Positions 42,157 to 51,513 are shown, counted from the first letter of the stretch. The stretch: 64,000 bases of DNA from Terriglobia bacterium (GCA_021325175.1 JAJPHS010000140.1:1-64000); one strand, 5' to 3'. Translations and numbers: made by a program. Notes: generated from the sequence alone by a model not told the origin.

Positions 42157-43833
42157 TTGTCTCAAGAAGTCATTGGAATCGATCTGGGCACCACCAACTG
42201 CGCCCTGGCATATTCACGCGGCGAATCGGTGGATGTTTTTGGCATCCCGCAGCTCGTCAATCCGGGCGAGGAGCGGGAGGAGCCGCTGCTGCCTTCGTTT
42301 CTTTTTATCGAAGACCCGCCGATTGTCGGCGTGCTCGCGCAGAAAAAGGGACTGGAAAACGCGGGGCGTCTGGTTTCCTCGGCGAAGTCGTGGCTGAGCC
42401 ATGCGGGCGTCGATCGAACCGCTGCGATTCTCCCGCCGAATGCCCCGGAAGGCGTGCCGAAGGTATCGCCGGTCGAAGCGTCGCGGCAATATTTGCGGCA
42501 TCTGCGCGAGGCCTGGAATCGGAAACACGGAAACTTCGAAGAGCACCAGGTGCTGGTGACGGTGCCGGCATCGTTCGATGCGGTCGCGCGCGATCTGACG
42601 CTTAAAGCGGCCGAAGAAGCCGGATACCGGAACGTGATTCTGCTGGAGGAGCCGCAGGCGGCCTTTTACGCCTGGATCGAGCGGCATCCCGACTGGCGGG
42701 AACGCGTGCACGTCGGCGATCTGATTCTGGTGATCGATATCGGCGGCGGGACGACGGACTTCACGCTGATCGCGGTGCGCGAGCGCGAAGGCGAGCTGAT
42801 GCTGGAGCGAATCGCCGTCGGCGATCACATTCTGCTGGGCGGAGATAACATCGACGTCGCGCTGGCGCATCATGTGGCGGCGCAAATCCCGCAGAAGCTC
42901 GACATGATGCAGTTTCACGCGCTGTGGCAGCAGTGCCGCGCGGCGAAGGAAAAATTGCTGGCGGCCGACGAGGCGGCCAAGGATGCCGGGGTGACGATTC
43001 TCGGGCGCGGCGCCGGTTTAGTTGGCGGAACGATCAAGACGAAGATCAAGCGAGCCGACGTGGAGCAGATTCTGCTCGATGGATTTTTGCCGGTGGTCGC
43101 GATGGACGAGGTTCCGCAGCGGCGGCGCGCGGGGCTGGCGGAATTGGGCTTGCCATACGCCTCCGACGCGGCGATCACGCGGCATCTCGGATATTTTCTG
43201 AAGCGGCAGGGCGTGACGCCGACGCAGGTTCTGTTCAATGGCGGGGTGCTGCGCGCGGATCTGATCCGGCGGCGGATCCTGGAAGTGCTGAACGGATGGC
43301 TGCCGCGGCCGGTGACGCCGCTGGTTGGCGAGGATCTGATGCACGCGGTGGCGCGAGGCGCGGCGTATTATGGTTTGGCGCGCGCGGGCAAGGGCGTGCG
43401 TATTCGCGGCGGCGTGCCGCGATCGTATTACGTCGGGATCGAAACGGCGATGCCCGCGGTGCCCGGGGTTCCGGCTCCACTGAAGGCGTTGACGGTGGCG
43501 CCGTTCGGCATGGAAGAAGGGACCGGCCACAAATTTCCGAATCGCGTTTTCGCGCTGACCGTCGGCGAGCCGGCGCAGTTCCGCTTCTTCCAATCGGCGA
43601 CGCGCAAGAACGATCCGCCGGGATCGATGATTGAAGAGGTCGGCGACGATTTCGAGGAGCTCGCGCCGATTGAAGTTTTCCTGCCGGGAAACGCCGGCGA
43701 ATCCGTGCCGGTGACGCTCGAAGCCCTGGTGACCGAGACCGGCGTGATGGAGCTGTGGTGCGTGGCGCGCGACGGGCGCCGCTGGAAGCTGGAATTCAAC
43801 GTTCGCGCGCCGCAAGAGCCCGTGCCGGCGTGA
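42157..43833 (+). CDS. Hsp70-like (DnaK-family) protein
   Basis: A 558-residue actin-fold ATPase of the Hsp70 superfamily. Phosphate-1 motif VIGIDLGTTNCALAYS begins at residue 5. Phosphate-2 motif VIDIGGGTTDFTLIAV is near 193, and an adenosine-type motif LFNGGVLRADLIRRRIL near 360. The C-terminal part is about 160 residues with a beta-rich domain but no long lid, so it is shorter than DnaK (about 640). No dnaJ or grpE is adjacent. The start is TTG with no evident ribosome binding site. It overlaps the downstream PfkB kinase gene by GTGA. The function is probably a specialised chaperone, but it could be another actin-like ATPase. Confidence 0.82.
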   Translation: MSQEVIGIDLGTTNCALAYSRGESVDVFGIPQLVNPGEEREEPLLPSFLFIEDPPIVGVLAQKKGLENAGRLVSSAKSWLSHAGVDRTAAILPPNAPEGVPKVSPVEASRQYLRHLREAWNRKHGNFEEHQVLVTVPASFDAVARDLTLKAAEEAGYRNVILLEEPQAAFYAWIERHPDWRERVHVGDLILVIDIGGGTTDFTLIAVREREGELMLERIAVGDHILLGGDNIDVALAHHVAAQIPQKLDMMQFHALWQQCRAAKEKLLAADEAAKDAGVTILGRGAGLVGGTIKTKIKRADVEQILLDGFLPVVAMDEVPQRRRAGLAELGLPYASDAAITRHLGYFLKRQGVTPTQVLFNGGVLRADLIRRRILEVLNGWLPRPVTPLVGEDLMHAVARGAAYYGLARAGKGVRIRGGVPRSYYVGIETAMPAVPGVPAPLKALTVAPFGMEEGTGHKFPNRVFALTVGEPAQFRFFQSATRKNDPPGSMIEEVGDDFEELAPIEVFLPGNAGESVPVTLEALVTETGVMELWCVARDGRRWKLEFNVRAPQEPVPA

Positions 43834-44657
43834 AGATCGTTAGCGCGGGCGAGATTCTGTGGGATATTTTTCCCGGCGCGGAACGCCTGGGCGGCGCGGC
43901 GTTCAATTTCGCGGTGAACACGCACCGGCTGGGGCACGAGGTTCTCTTGGTCAGCGCGGTCGGCGAAGACGACCGCGGGCGGCGCGCGCTTGAGCAGATG
44001 CGCCGCATCGGGCTTTCCACCGATTTTGTGCGCATCGCGCCGCGGGCGACCGGAGTGGCGACAGTCGCGCTCGAAGCGGGCGAGCCGCGGTTTACGATTC
44101 ATCGTCCGGCGGCCTACGATCTTCTCGAATTTGATCCGCGGCTGATCGATTTTCGTCCGGATTGGATCTATTTCGGCACGCTGCTGTCGATGGAGGAGCG
44201 GGCCGGGCGGGTGCTTCAGCAAATCCTCACGCACATACCAGGCAGATGTCTGTATGATGCCAATCTGCGGCCGGATTCGTTCACCCGGGAACTGGCCATC
44301 CGGCTGGCTCAGCGGGCGGACGCGATCAAGTTGACCGAAAGCGAGCTCGCCGAGCTGGGCTGGAGAATCGAGGAGATTCCGGCGCGATTTAAGTGCGTCA
44401 CGCGAGGCGAGCGCGGATGCACCGTGATTTCCGGCGACGATCGCGCCGATTGCGGCGGATATCGCGTTCCGGTCGCCGACACAGTGGGAGCGGGCGATGC
44501 ATTCGCGGCGGCATTTCTGCATGGCATCGATAAAGGATGGCCCGCGGCCGAGGTGGGGGATTTCGCCAATCGCCTGGCGGCGCTGGTGGTGAGCCGTCCC
44601 GGCGCGATTCCGGAATGGACGATTACGGAGCTGGAGAAACGGCCGCGGCCGGTTTGA
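43830..44657 (+). CDS. PfkB-family sugar kinase (fructokinase-like)
   Basis: A 275-residue ribokinase-fold kinase. The N-terminus (MKIVSAGEILWDIFPGAERLGGAAFNFAVN) has the conserved Gly-Gly sugar-binding motif. The C-terminal PfkB signature VADTVGAGDAFAAAF holds the catalytic Asp at residue 223. Fructokinases that phosphorylate fructose to fructose-6-phosphate are the closest match by eye, but other hexoses or ribose are possible. The GTG start overlaps the stop of the Hsp70-like gene, so translation is coupled. The upstream in-frame start lies inside the Hsp70-like coding region and is not needed. It overlaps the convergent ATP-grasp gene by 35 bases. Confidence 0.85.
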   Translation: MKIVSAGEILWDIFPGAERLGGAAFNFAVNTHRLGHEVLLVSAVGEDDRGRRALEQMRRIGLSTDFVRIAPRATGVATVALEAGEPRFTIHRPAAYDLLEFDPRLIDFRPDWIYFGTLLSMEERAGRVLQQILTHIPGRCLYDANLRPDSFTRELAIRLAQRADAIKLTESELAELGWRIEEIPARFKCVTRGERGCTVISGDDRADCGGYRVPVADTVGAGDAFAAAFLHGIDKGWPAAEVGDFANRLAALVVSRPGAIPEWTITELEKRPRPV

Positions 44658-45822
44658 TTCTCGATGCGCTGCCGCGGGTTTTCAGGCGGCGGAACAGAAG
44701 CGGAAGGTCCATCAAGCCGGGCAGCGGATCGTCGGCGGCGAAGCAGGCGAACTCGATCGGCGAGGCGAACGAGCGAAGATAATTCCTCAGCGAAATTCCG
44801 GAGCGGCGCATTTCGCAGATTGCGGCGGGCAGATCGCGCGAGAAATGCATCCATCCGGCGTCGGCGCGCCCGCGCTTCGGCGAGACGGGCAGACCCGCCG
44901 CCGCGCGCCACATGATGTAGGGAAAATCGACGCCGGCCGCGCGTCCGAGCGAGATCCAAGCCCAGGTGCGGGCGTTCACGTCGAGAATTTTGTAGCGATC
45001 GTCGCGGGCGTCGTGCTTGAACTCGATTTCGACCAGGCCCGTATAGCCGATGGAGCGCAGAAACCGGCAGGCCGCTTCCTCCACGCGCTCCTGCACGGCG
45101 GATTGAACGAAGGTGCTGGTGTAGCCGAACTCGATCGGATATTGCCGCAATCGCCGCGCAACCAGCGAAGCCAGCGGTCCGTTCTCATCCCATACCGCGG
45201 CATAGGACCATTGCGCCGTTCCGGCGCCGGGGATCATCTCCTGAAGCACCACGCCGTCGTCCGCCATCAGTTCCGAGGCTTCGGCGAAGCGCTCCATTAA
45301 CTCGGTGCGCGTGTTTACGCGCCACGCCTTATCGGCGGTCAACGCATTCGATTCAAGCCGCTGAGCAGGCTTCAGAATCACCGGAAATTTGATATCGAGC
45401 CGCGCCAGCGCGCCGCGATCCGGCGCATGATACGTGCGCGGGTAATCGATGCCGATCTGTTCGGCGCGTTCGTAGGTGAGCCGCTTATCGGCGGCCCAGC
45501 GCATCACCTCCCAGGGAGGCGTGATCAGCCGGAAGACTTTCGACAACTGCTCATGATGACGAGAAAGCAACTGCGCTTCGGCGTCGCCGCCGGGAAAAAC
45601 CACCCAGCCGTCCAGTCCTTCATGCTGCGCCAGATCGAGCAAAAAATTCGCGGCGGAAGGATGGTTCGGCCCCGGCCATGTCACGCTTTTTTTTGTGTAG
45701 CGCGAAAAGGCGGCGATCGGATGATCCTTGACGGCGGCCCATACGGGGATGTCCTTCCGGCCGAGGCTGCGGACCACCGCAAGCGATCCGTGCGCGCCGC
45801 CGAGGATCAGGGCTCCATTCAT
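44623..45822 (-). CDS. ATP-grasp enzyme, carbamoyl-phosphate-synthase-like
   Basis: A 399-residue ATP-grasp protein. The N-terminal pre-ATP-grasp fold starts ALILGGAHGSLAVVRSLGRK. The nucleotide-binding motif FPVILKPAQR lies near residue 150, and the magnesium-ligand region GLVEIEFKHDARDDRYKILDVNARTW lies near 265-290. Such enzymes join a carboxylate to an amine or thiol. Relatives are common in exopolysaccharide and PEP-CTERM/exosortase gene neighbourhoods. It lies directly upstream of, and divergent from, the exopolysaccharide cluster, so it may modify that polymer or a lipid precursor. The substrate is unknown. Confidence 0.8.
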   Translation of the reverse strand: MNGALILGGAHGSLAVVRSLGRKDIPVWAAVKDHPIAAFSRYTKKSVTWPGPNHPSAANFLLDLAQHEGLDGWVVFPGGDAEAQLLSRHHEQLSKVFRLITPPWEVMRWAADKRLTYERAEQIGIDYPRTYHAPDRGALARLDIKFPVILKPAQRLESNALTADKAWRVNTRTELMERFAEASELMADDGVVLQEMIPGAGTAQWSYAAVWDENGPLASLVARRLRQYPIEFGYTSTFVQSAVQERVEEAACRFLRSIGYTGLVEIEFKHDARDDRYKILDVNARTWAWISLGRAAGVDFPYIMWRAAAGLPVSPKRGRADAGWMHFSRDLPAAICEMRRSGISLRNYLRSFASPIEFACFAADDPLPGLMDLPLLFRRLKTRGSASRIKPAAAVSPAP

Positions 45823-45983
45823 CTATTGGTGATCTTCGAACGCGAAGCACGCGCCGTCAACGGTACTTGCGGACCATCGCCGATTTGAGAGTACTGAACC
45901 GGTACTCGCCTGAAATGCAATTTGTACTAGCCGCACTGCGTCGTTTGCTCTATTGCTGATGTTCGCCGGAGGACGCCATATTT

Positions 45984-45988
45984 GAGGA
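45984..45988 (+). promoter_or_regulatory. Ribosome binding site deciding the exopolysaccharide operon start
   Basis: GAGGA sits 5 bases before ATG 45994. It favours that ATG over the in-frame TTG at 45982. The 171-base gap (45823-45993) also has GGTACT three times (45861, 45888, 45901 areas), two of them as ACCGGTACT or ACGGTACT, possibly an operator. No consensus promoter is obvious. Confidence 0.45.
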
Positions 45989-45993
45989 ACATC

Positions 45994-46935
45994 ATGCAAA
46001 ATAAAGCTCGGCTTGCGGCTCGAACCGGATTTTGCCTGGCCTTTTCGGTGATCGTCTGCGCGCAGCCTTCCGGCCGCCCGGATTATATTCTGGGCGCCGG
46101 AGATCTGATCCTGGTGCGCGCACTGCATGTTCCGGAAATGCCCGATAAACCGATCCCCATAGCGGCCGATGGTACTGTGGATCTGCCCATGACCGGGCGC
46201 GTGAAGGCCGCGGGCGGCACGGCGGCCGATCTCGGCCGCAAGCTCGAAACTCTACTGGCGCGCGACATTCGCGATCCGCACGTATCGGTGGAACTGGCCG
46301 AGGCCCGGAGCCACCCGGTTTCGGTGCTTGGCGCGGTAAAAAATCCGGGCGTTTATCAGGCGCAAGGCCAGAAACATTTGTTGGAGATTTTGTCGGCGGC
46401 CGGCGGACCGGACGCGGACGCGGGCGATACGGTACGCGTCAGCCGTCCGCTCAGCCGCGGCATCATTCCGCTTGAAGGCGCGCGGGAGATTGAAGGCGCG
46501 AGCGTGGTGGAGGTCAGCCTGCCGGATCTGCTTGAGGCCAAACATCCCAAGGATAATTTGCTGCTCGAGCCGGACGATGTCGTCACGGTGCCGCGGGCCA
46601 AGCTGGTTTACGTGGTCGGCGAGGTGAAAAAATCCGGCGGGTTCGTTCTGCACGATCGCGCGTCGATGCCGGTTTTGCAGGCGATTTCGCTGGCCGAAGG
46701 ACTGACGGCGGTGGCCGGGGCGGCGCACGCCAAGATCGTGCGGCAAGGCGCGGGAGCGGATCGCCAGGAGATCCCGGTCAACATCAAGGACCTGCTCGCC
46801 GGCAAAACGGCCGACCCGATGCTACAGGCCGGCGACATTCTGTTTGTGCCCGACAGCCAGGCAAAGAGCGCGGGGCTGCGCGCGGTGGAAGCCGCGATTC
46901 AGATGGGAACCGGAGTCGTGATCTGGCGGCACTAG
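45994..46935 (+). CDS. Polysaccharide export protein (Wza-like, SLBB)
   Basis: A 313-residue secreted protein, first gene of the exopolysaccharide cluster. A signal peptide (LAARTGFCLAFSVIVCA) is followed by the polysaccharide export domain (DYILGAGDLILVRALHVPEMPDKPI, VDLPMTGRVKAAGGT). Two SLBB beta-grasp domains follow (VSVLGAVKNPGVYQAQG near 110 and VYVVGEVKKSGGFVLHD near 205). It should form the outer-membrane or periplasmic portion of the export channel. No lipobox cysteine is apparent after the signal sequence, unlike Wza. It is followed by the Wzc-like gene after 17 bases. Confidence 0.9.
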   Translation: MQNKARLAARTGFCLAFSVIVCAQPSGRPDYILGAGDLILVRALHVPEMPDKPIPIAADGTVDLPMTGRVKAAGGTAADLGRKLETLLARDIRDPHVSVELAEARSHPVSVLGAVKNPGVYQAQGQKHLLEILSAAGGPDADAGDTVRVSRPLSRGIIPLEGAREIEGASVVEVSLPDLLEAKHPKDNLLLEPDDVVTVPRAKLVYVVGEVKKSGGFVLHDRASMPVLQAISLAEGLTAVAGAAHAKIVRQGAGADRQEIPVNIKDLLAGKTADPMLQAGDILFVPDSQAKSAGLRAVEAAIQMGTGVVIWRH

Positions 46936-46952
46936 CCGAAGTCGAGACACGG

Positions 46953-49031
46953 ATGAACCGCTCTTCAGAAATTCTTCTCTATAACCCGCCGCCGGCCGGC
47001 GCGGTTCCGGCGATGGCCGGGCCGGAGTACGTCGACTTCAGCAGCGTCATGTCGCTGTTGTGGCGGCGCAAGCGGACCATCGCCATCTGCGTAGGCGCGG
47101 GTCTGGCGCTGGCGGCGGCCTTTGTTTTCACGCAGGAAAAAGTTTACGGCGCGCGCGCCTCCATCGAGATTCAGGTTCCTAACGAGGATTACTTGAATCG
47201 CCGCCAGTTGAATCCGGTGAGCGAGCTGAACAGCATCATGCTGGAGCCATTTCTGCAAACCCAGCTCCGCCTGATCCAGAGCGACACGCTGCTGTTGAAG
47301 GTGGCGCATCAGCTTGATCTTGCGAGCCTGCCCGAGTACCGTCCCGCGCCGCCGCTGATGACGCGCGTCAAAGGCGGATTCCGGCACATCGCCCGAAAGC
47401 CGCCGACGGATCTGGAGCTGCTCGAAATGATTCGCGCGCGGCTCAATCTGCGGCTGGCCGGACAAACGCAGATTCTCGATATTACGTACGAATCCTCCGA
47501 TCCCGCGCTGGCGGCGCGCGTCGCCAACGGCATCGCGGAGGCTTATCAGACCGCTTCGCTGAGCGCGACCAATGGATCCGCCAGCCAGACCGCGGCGCTG
47601 CTTTCGACGCAGATGGCAAGCCTTAAAGCCGCGCTCGATCAATCCGAGGCGCAACTGCGGAATTTCGTCGATTCGAACAAACTTCTGGGGAGCGCGAATC
47701 AGGAAAGCGTGGCGCAGCTTCGTCTGAAACAGATTCAGACCGATCTCGGCGCGGCGCACGATGCGCGAGTCGCCGCGCAGTCCAAGTACGAAATGCTTTC
47801 GAGCGCTCCGCCGGAGCTGCTGGCGCAGCAGCTCGATAGCGAAACGCTGCGCGCCTACCGGGTCAAGCTGACCGAATTGCGGCAGCAGTACGCCGAAAAT
47901 ATTCAAATTTTCACGCCGGAGCATTATAAAATCCGGCAGCTTCAGGCCGAAATCGACGAGGTGCAGCAGGCTTTCGATCGCGAGCGAGCCGGGATTCTCG
48001 GCCGGCTGCGGAACGAGTACCGGTCCGCGGAATTTCGCGAGAACGCGCTGGCCAAGGACTACGAGCAGCAGGCGCGGATGGTGGCGTCGGAAAGCGGCGA
48101 AGCGATCCGTTACGAAACGCTCAAACACGAAGTCGACATGAACCGGCAGATTTACGACGCGACGCTGCAAAAATTGAAGGAAGCCGATCTGGCGGCGGCG
48201 CTGGAGGCGAGCAATGTGCGGATCGTGGACCGCGCCGTGCCCGCCGAGCAGCCGTCCAAGCCGAACAAGCCGCTGTTTGCGGGGATCGGCCTGGGCGCGG
48301 GATTTCTTTTCGGAATGATGCTGGTGTTCGCGCAATCGCGCGGACCGAGGCCCGGCCCGGCGGTGATTCAGGAACCGATGCTCGCCGCGACCGCGCCGTC
48401 CTGGACGAGCCTGCCCGCCGAACCAGCTGCCCAGGCCGAAGCGGAGCCGTCCGATCCGCTGGAGAACACGCGCAGTTGGCTGATGCGTCGCAGCGAAAAC
48501 GGATGCGGCCAGGTGGTCTGCGTCAGCAGCGTTTCGCCGCGCGATGGAGCGCTGGAGACGGCGTGCGCGCTGGCGCGCCAATTGGCGGAAGCGGGACGAA
48601 AAACGCTGCTGGTGGACGCCGACGGAGTGAGTCCGACGACGCAGCCGTCCCTGCGGTTGGGCGATGTTTTCGGATTTTTCGATCTCTTAAAGGTGCAGTG
48701 GTGGAAGGATCCGGCGCTGCGCGAAAACGCGATCTGGATGGCGAGCAGCGGCGGATTTTTCATCATGCCGGCCGGCGCGGTAACGGATCACCGCGAGGCG
48801 TTCGCGCATCGCGCTCGCGTACGGATGCTGTTCGACTCGCTGCGCCGCGACTTCGATCTTGTTCTGGTGGTGATGCCGCCGGCGCTGGCTGATAGCGAAG
48901 CGCAATCGCTGGCATCGTTCGCCGACGGAACTGTTGTCGCCTCGCGCGGCGCCGCGATTGCCTCCACGGCGAGACAGATCGAGGCGGCGATCGTAACGCC
49001 GGCCGACGGGAAGTCCGGGGAGCCGGCATGA
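46953..49031 (+). CDS. Wzz/Wzc-like chain-length protein with degenerate kinase domain
   Basis: A 692-residue inner-membrane protein. A Wzz domain is bounded by transmembrane helices near residues 47-64 (TIAICVGAGLALAAAFVF) and 443-461 (FAGIGLGAGFLFGMMLVFA). Between them are a long periplasmic coiled coil and a GNVR-like segment. The C-terminal 190 residues have the fold of the bacterial tyrosine kinase CpsD/Wzc: QVVCVSSVSPRDGALETACA, then TLLVDADGV and DLVLVVMPPALADSEA. The P-loop Lys and Ser are missing (RDGALE in place of GEGKS), the Walker B Asp is replaced, and there is no C-terminal tyrosine cluster. It therefore cannot work as a normal kinase. It overlaps the flippase gene by 4 bases. 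Confidence 0.87.
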   Translation: MNRSSEILLYNPPPAGAVPAMAGPEYVDFSSVMSLLWRRKRTIAICVGAGLALAAAFVFTQEKVYGARASIEIQVPNEDYLNRRQLNPVSELNSIMLEPFLQTQLRLIQSDTLLLKVAHQLDLASLPEYRPAPPLMTRVKGGFRHIARKPPTDLELLEMIRARLNLRLAGQTQILDITYESSDPALAARVANGIAEAYQTASLSATNGSASQTAALLSTQMASLKAALDQSEAQLRNFVDSNKLLGSANQESVAQLRLKQIQTDLGAAHDARVAAQSKYEMLSSAPPELLAQQLDSETLRAYRVKLTELRQQYAENIQIFTPEHYKIRQLQAEIDEVQQAFDRERAGILGRLRNEYRSAEFRENALAKDYEQQARMVASESGEAIRYETLKHEVDMNRQIYDATLQKLKEADLAAALEASNVRIVDRAVPAEQPSKPNKPLFAGIGLGAGFLFGMMLVFAQSRGPRPGPAVIQEPMLAATAPSWTSLPAEPAAQAEAEPSDPLENTRSWLMRRSENGCGQVVCVSSVSPRDGALETACALARQLAEAGRKTLLVDADGVSPTTQPSLRLGDVFGFFDLLKVQWWKDPALRENAIWMASSGGFFIMPAGAVTDHREAFAHRARVRMLFDSLRRDFDLVLVVMPPALADSEAQSLASFADGTVVASRGAAIASTARQIEAAIVTPADGKSGEPA

Positions 49032-50296
49032 GCTGCGTTGTTTCCTCTCCGGCCGTGGTCTCTAAACCCGCCGAAGCTCTGTCGATCCGCGGCAACTTCG
49101 GCTGGACCGCGGCGGGCAACGCCGTCAACGCGGCCTGCCAGTGGGGAACGATCAGCGTGCTGGCGAAGCTGGCGAGTTCCGACCTGGTGGGCCAGTACGC
49201 GCTGGCGGTAGCGATCGCGACGCCGGTATTCATGCTCGCGCAGCTCAACCTGCGGAGCGTTCTGGCGACCGACGTCACGGGCTCTCATGCGTTCCGCGAT
49301 TACCGGCGCCTGCGATTTCTTTCGATACTCGCGGGATTCGCGGCGACGCTCGTTTTCGCCTGGGCGAATGGCTCGAAGGGCGAAGGCTGGATCATCGCGG
49401 CGATGGGATTGATCCAATCGGCGGAATGGGCTTCCGACATTTATTTCGGCTGGCTGCAACTGCACGAGCGCATGGACCGCATCGCCATTTCGCTGATCAT
49501 TCGCGGCATTGGAGCGCTGGCGGCGCTGGCCTTTGTGATGTTCCTCACGCGCAATTTGCTGCTGGCCGTGGCGGCGGCGTTTCTCGTCCGCGTGATTCTG
49601 TACGCCGTCTACGATTCCGGAATCGCGGTGCGCGGGATGATCGAGCCGGCGGCGGGCAAGCCGCGCTGGGCCGATCAGTGGCTGCTGCTGCGGACCGCTC
49701 TGCCGCTGGGCCTGGTGATGATGGCGCTGTCGCTTTCAAGCAACGTCCCGCGTTACTTCATCGCGGACCGGATGAGCAACTCCGCGCTGGGAATTTTCGC
49801 GGCGCTGGCTTCGCTGACGTCGGCGGGCGGCATGGTGGTCAACGCGCTCGGCCAGACGGTGACTCCGCGGCTGGCAAGGCTGTTCGCGGCGGGCGATTTC
49901 ATTGCGTTCCGGCGGATGACCGCGCGGCTGGTGTGGCTCGGCCTGGCGATCGGCGCCTCGGGCGCGGCGCTTGCCTTGATTGCAGGGCGGCGCATTCTGC
50001 TGCTGCTGTTTCGCCCGGAATACGCGGACCAGGCAAACGTGCTCGCGCTGCTGAGCGGCGCGGCGGGCATCGGATTCGCGGCGCAGTTCGCCGGATACGC
50101 AATCACCGCCGCGCGCCGTTTTCGGGAGCAGGTGCCGATTCAAGCCGCGGCCATCGCCGTGTCGGCCGCAGCGGCATATTTGCTGATTCCCAGGATCGGT
50201 TTGACCGGAGCCGCGCTCTCCATCGCGGCGTCGTATGTGGCGCAAGCTGCCGCATCCTGGCAGGTGTTGCGCAGCGCGCTGGAGGCGCGGCAATGA
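49028..50296 (+). CDS. Lipopolysaccharide/exopolysaccharide flippase (Wzx-like, MATE fold)
   Basis: A 422-residue polytopic membrane protein with about 12 hydrophobic helices, for example GNAVNAACQWGTISVLAKLA near residue 27, AALAFVMFLTRNLLLAVAAAF near 160, and several C-terminal pairs. The pattern fits the polysaccharide biosynthesis (Wzx/RfbX) family, which flips undecaprenyl-linked repeat units across the inner membrane. Start and stop overlap the flanking genes as ATGA. The substrate would be the unit built by the downstream glycosyltransferases. Confidence 0.82.
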   Translation: MSCVVSSPAVVSKPAEALSIRGNFGWTAAGNAVNAACQWGTISVLAKLASSDLVGQYALAVAIATPVFMLAQLNLRSVLATDVTGSHAFRDYRRLRFLSILAGFAATLVFAWANGSKGEGWIIAAMGLIQSAEWASDIYFGWLQLHERMDRIAISLIIRGIGALAALAFVMFLTRNLLLAVAAAFLVRVILYAVYDSGIAVRGMIEPAAGKPRWADQWLLLRTALPLGLVMMALSLSSNVPRYFIADRMSNSALGIFAALASLTSAGGMVVNALGQTVTPRLARLFAAGDFIAFRRMTARLVWLGLAIGASGAALALIAGRRILLLLFRPEYADQANVLALLSGAAGIGFAAQFAGYAITAARRFREQVPIQAAAIAVSAAAAYLLIPRIGLTGAALSIAASYVAQAAASWQVLRSALEARQ

Positions 50297-51513
50297 AACC
50301 GCGATCCAGCTTTTTCTCGAAGCTCGCCTTCGCGCTGCTGTGGATCTTCGTGTTTTCGATTCCGGTGGAGAAGACGATCGAAATTCCAGGTCTCGGCACG
50401 ATCGGCCGGCTGGCGGGATTGCTCGCGCTCGCCGGCGGCGCGCTGGCGATCGCGCTCGAAGGGCGGTTCCGCATTCCCACCGCGACGCACCTTCTGATGG
50501 CCGCCTTCGTGTTGTGGGCCGCCCTCAGCTATCGCTGGAGCGTCGCGCCGGAGTTTACCGAGGAGCGCTTTTTCACCAATCTGCAGTTGCTCACGGTTCC
50601 GCTGCTCATCTGGATGCTCTGCTCCTTTGAACAGCGATGCCTCGCACTGCTCGATGCCTATGTGTTCGGCGCGCTGCTCACTTCCGCGCAAACGGTCGAG
50701 CGGTTTCTCAGCGGCACGCAAACTTATTACGACCGTTTCGCGGCCGGGGGCTTCGATCCGAACGATCTGGCTTTGACGCTCGCAATCAGCCTGCCGATCG
50801 CGTATTACCTCAGCCTGCGGCGCGGCTTGAAATGGCAATGGGCGTATCTGCTGCACATGGCCTCGGCCTGTTTCGCGATCCTGCTGACGGCCTCGCGCGG
50901 CGGGACGCTGGCGATGGTTGCCGGGCTCAGCCTGATCATCTGGACGCTGCCCTCGATTCCCGCGCGGCGGAGAATGTTTCTTTTGGCAGGCGGCATCGCC
51001 GCGCTGGCGATCGCGCTGATCCTGGTTCCGGCGGCGTCCTGGCAACGTCTGCTGACGCTCGCTTCGGAAATGAGCGAGGGCACGCTCAACGATCGCAGCG
51101 TGCTGTGGCGCGAAGGCTGGCGAGTTTTTCAGCGCTCGCCTTTCCTGGGCATCGGCGCGGGAGCTTATCCGGTGGCGCTGATTCCAGCCTTCGGCGAGCC
51201 GTGGCATTTCACGCCGGTGGCGCACAATTCGTTTCTCTCGGTGCTGGTCGAAACAGGCGTGGTGGGATTTGTTCTATTCGCCGCGATGCTGCTGGTGATG
51301 GCCGCTATGGCGCTTCGTCTTCCCTGGCTGGAGCGGTGCTTCTGGCTCACCGTTCTGGCGGTCTGGTGCCTGGGAGTCTCCGCGCTTACCTGGGAATATC
51401 GAAAGCCCACCTGGTTTCTTTTCGGAATTCTGGTGGCGCACACGGCCTTGTGCCTGGACAATCGCGCGCGGCGATGGAGCCCGGCGCCTTCGCCCGCAGG
51501 AGTCCTGGCATGA
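50293..51513 (+). CDS. O-antigen ligase/polymerase-like membrane protein
   Basis: A 406-residue membrane protein with 10-12 hydrophobic helices. A large extracytoplasmic loop includes NDRSVLWREGWRVFQRSPFLGIGAGAYP (residues about 258-290) and HFTPVAHNSFLSVLVETGVVGF, the O-antigen ligase (Wzy_C) signature containing the conserved RSVLWR and HNSFL motifs. It likely polymerises the repeat units or ligates the finished chain. The ATG overlaps the flippase stop. An open frame continuing far upstream is only a shadow over the flippase gene. Confidence 0.85.
   Translation: MKPRSSFFSKLAFALLWIFVFSIPVEKTIEIPGLGTIGRLAGLLALAGGALAIALEGRFRIPTATHLLMAAFVLWAALSYRWSVAPEFTEERFFTNLQLLTVPLLIWMLCSFEQRCLALLDAYVFGALLTSAQTVERFLSGTQTYYDRFAAGGFDPNDLALTLAISLPIAYYLSLRRGLKWQWAYLLHMASACFAILLTASRGGTLAMVAGLSLIIWTLPSIPARRRMFLLAGGIAALAIALILVPAASWQRLLTLASEMSEGTLNDRSVLWREGWRVFQRSPFLGIGAGAYPVALIPAFGEPWHFTPVAHNSFLSVLVETGVVGFVLFAAMLLVMAAMALRLPWLERCFWLTVLAVWCLGVSALTWEYRKPTWFLFGILVAHTALCLDNRARRWSPAPSPAGVLA

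Noticed and set aside
45930-45955. Sigma-54-type promoter before the exopolysaccharide cluster
   Set aside because: A GCAC and a TTGC are present but the spacing does not fit the -24/-12 pattern.
46965-48581. 538-codon open frame antisense to the Wzc-like gene
   Set aside because: Arg/Leu/Gln-rich without motifs, opposite a clear coding gene.
49141-50292. Upstream extension of the O-antigen ligase frame over the flippase gene
   Set aside because: The extension is Arg/Gly-rich and not membrane-like. The ATGA overlap at 50293 gives the proper start.
50637-51509. Upstream extension of the first glycosyltransferase frame
   Set aside because: It overlaps the ligase gene in another frame; the family N-terminus starts at 51510.
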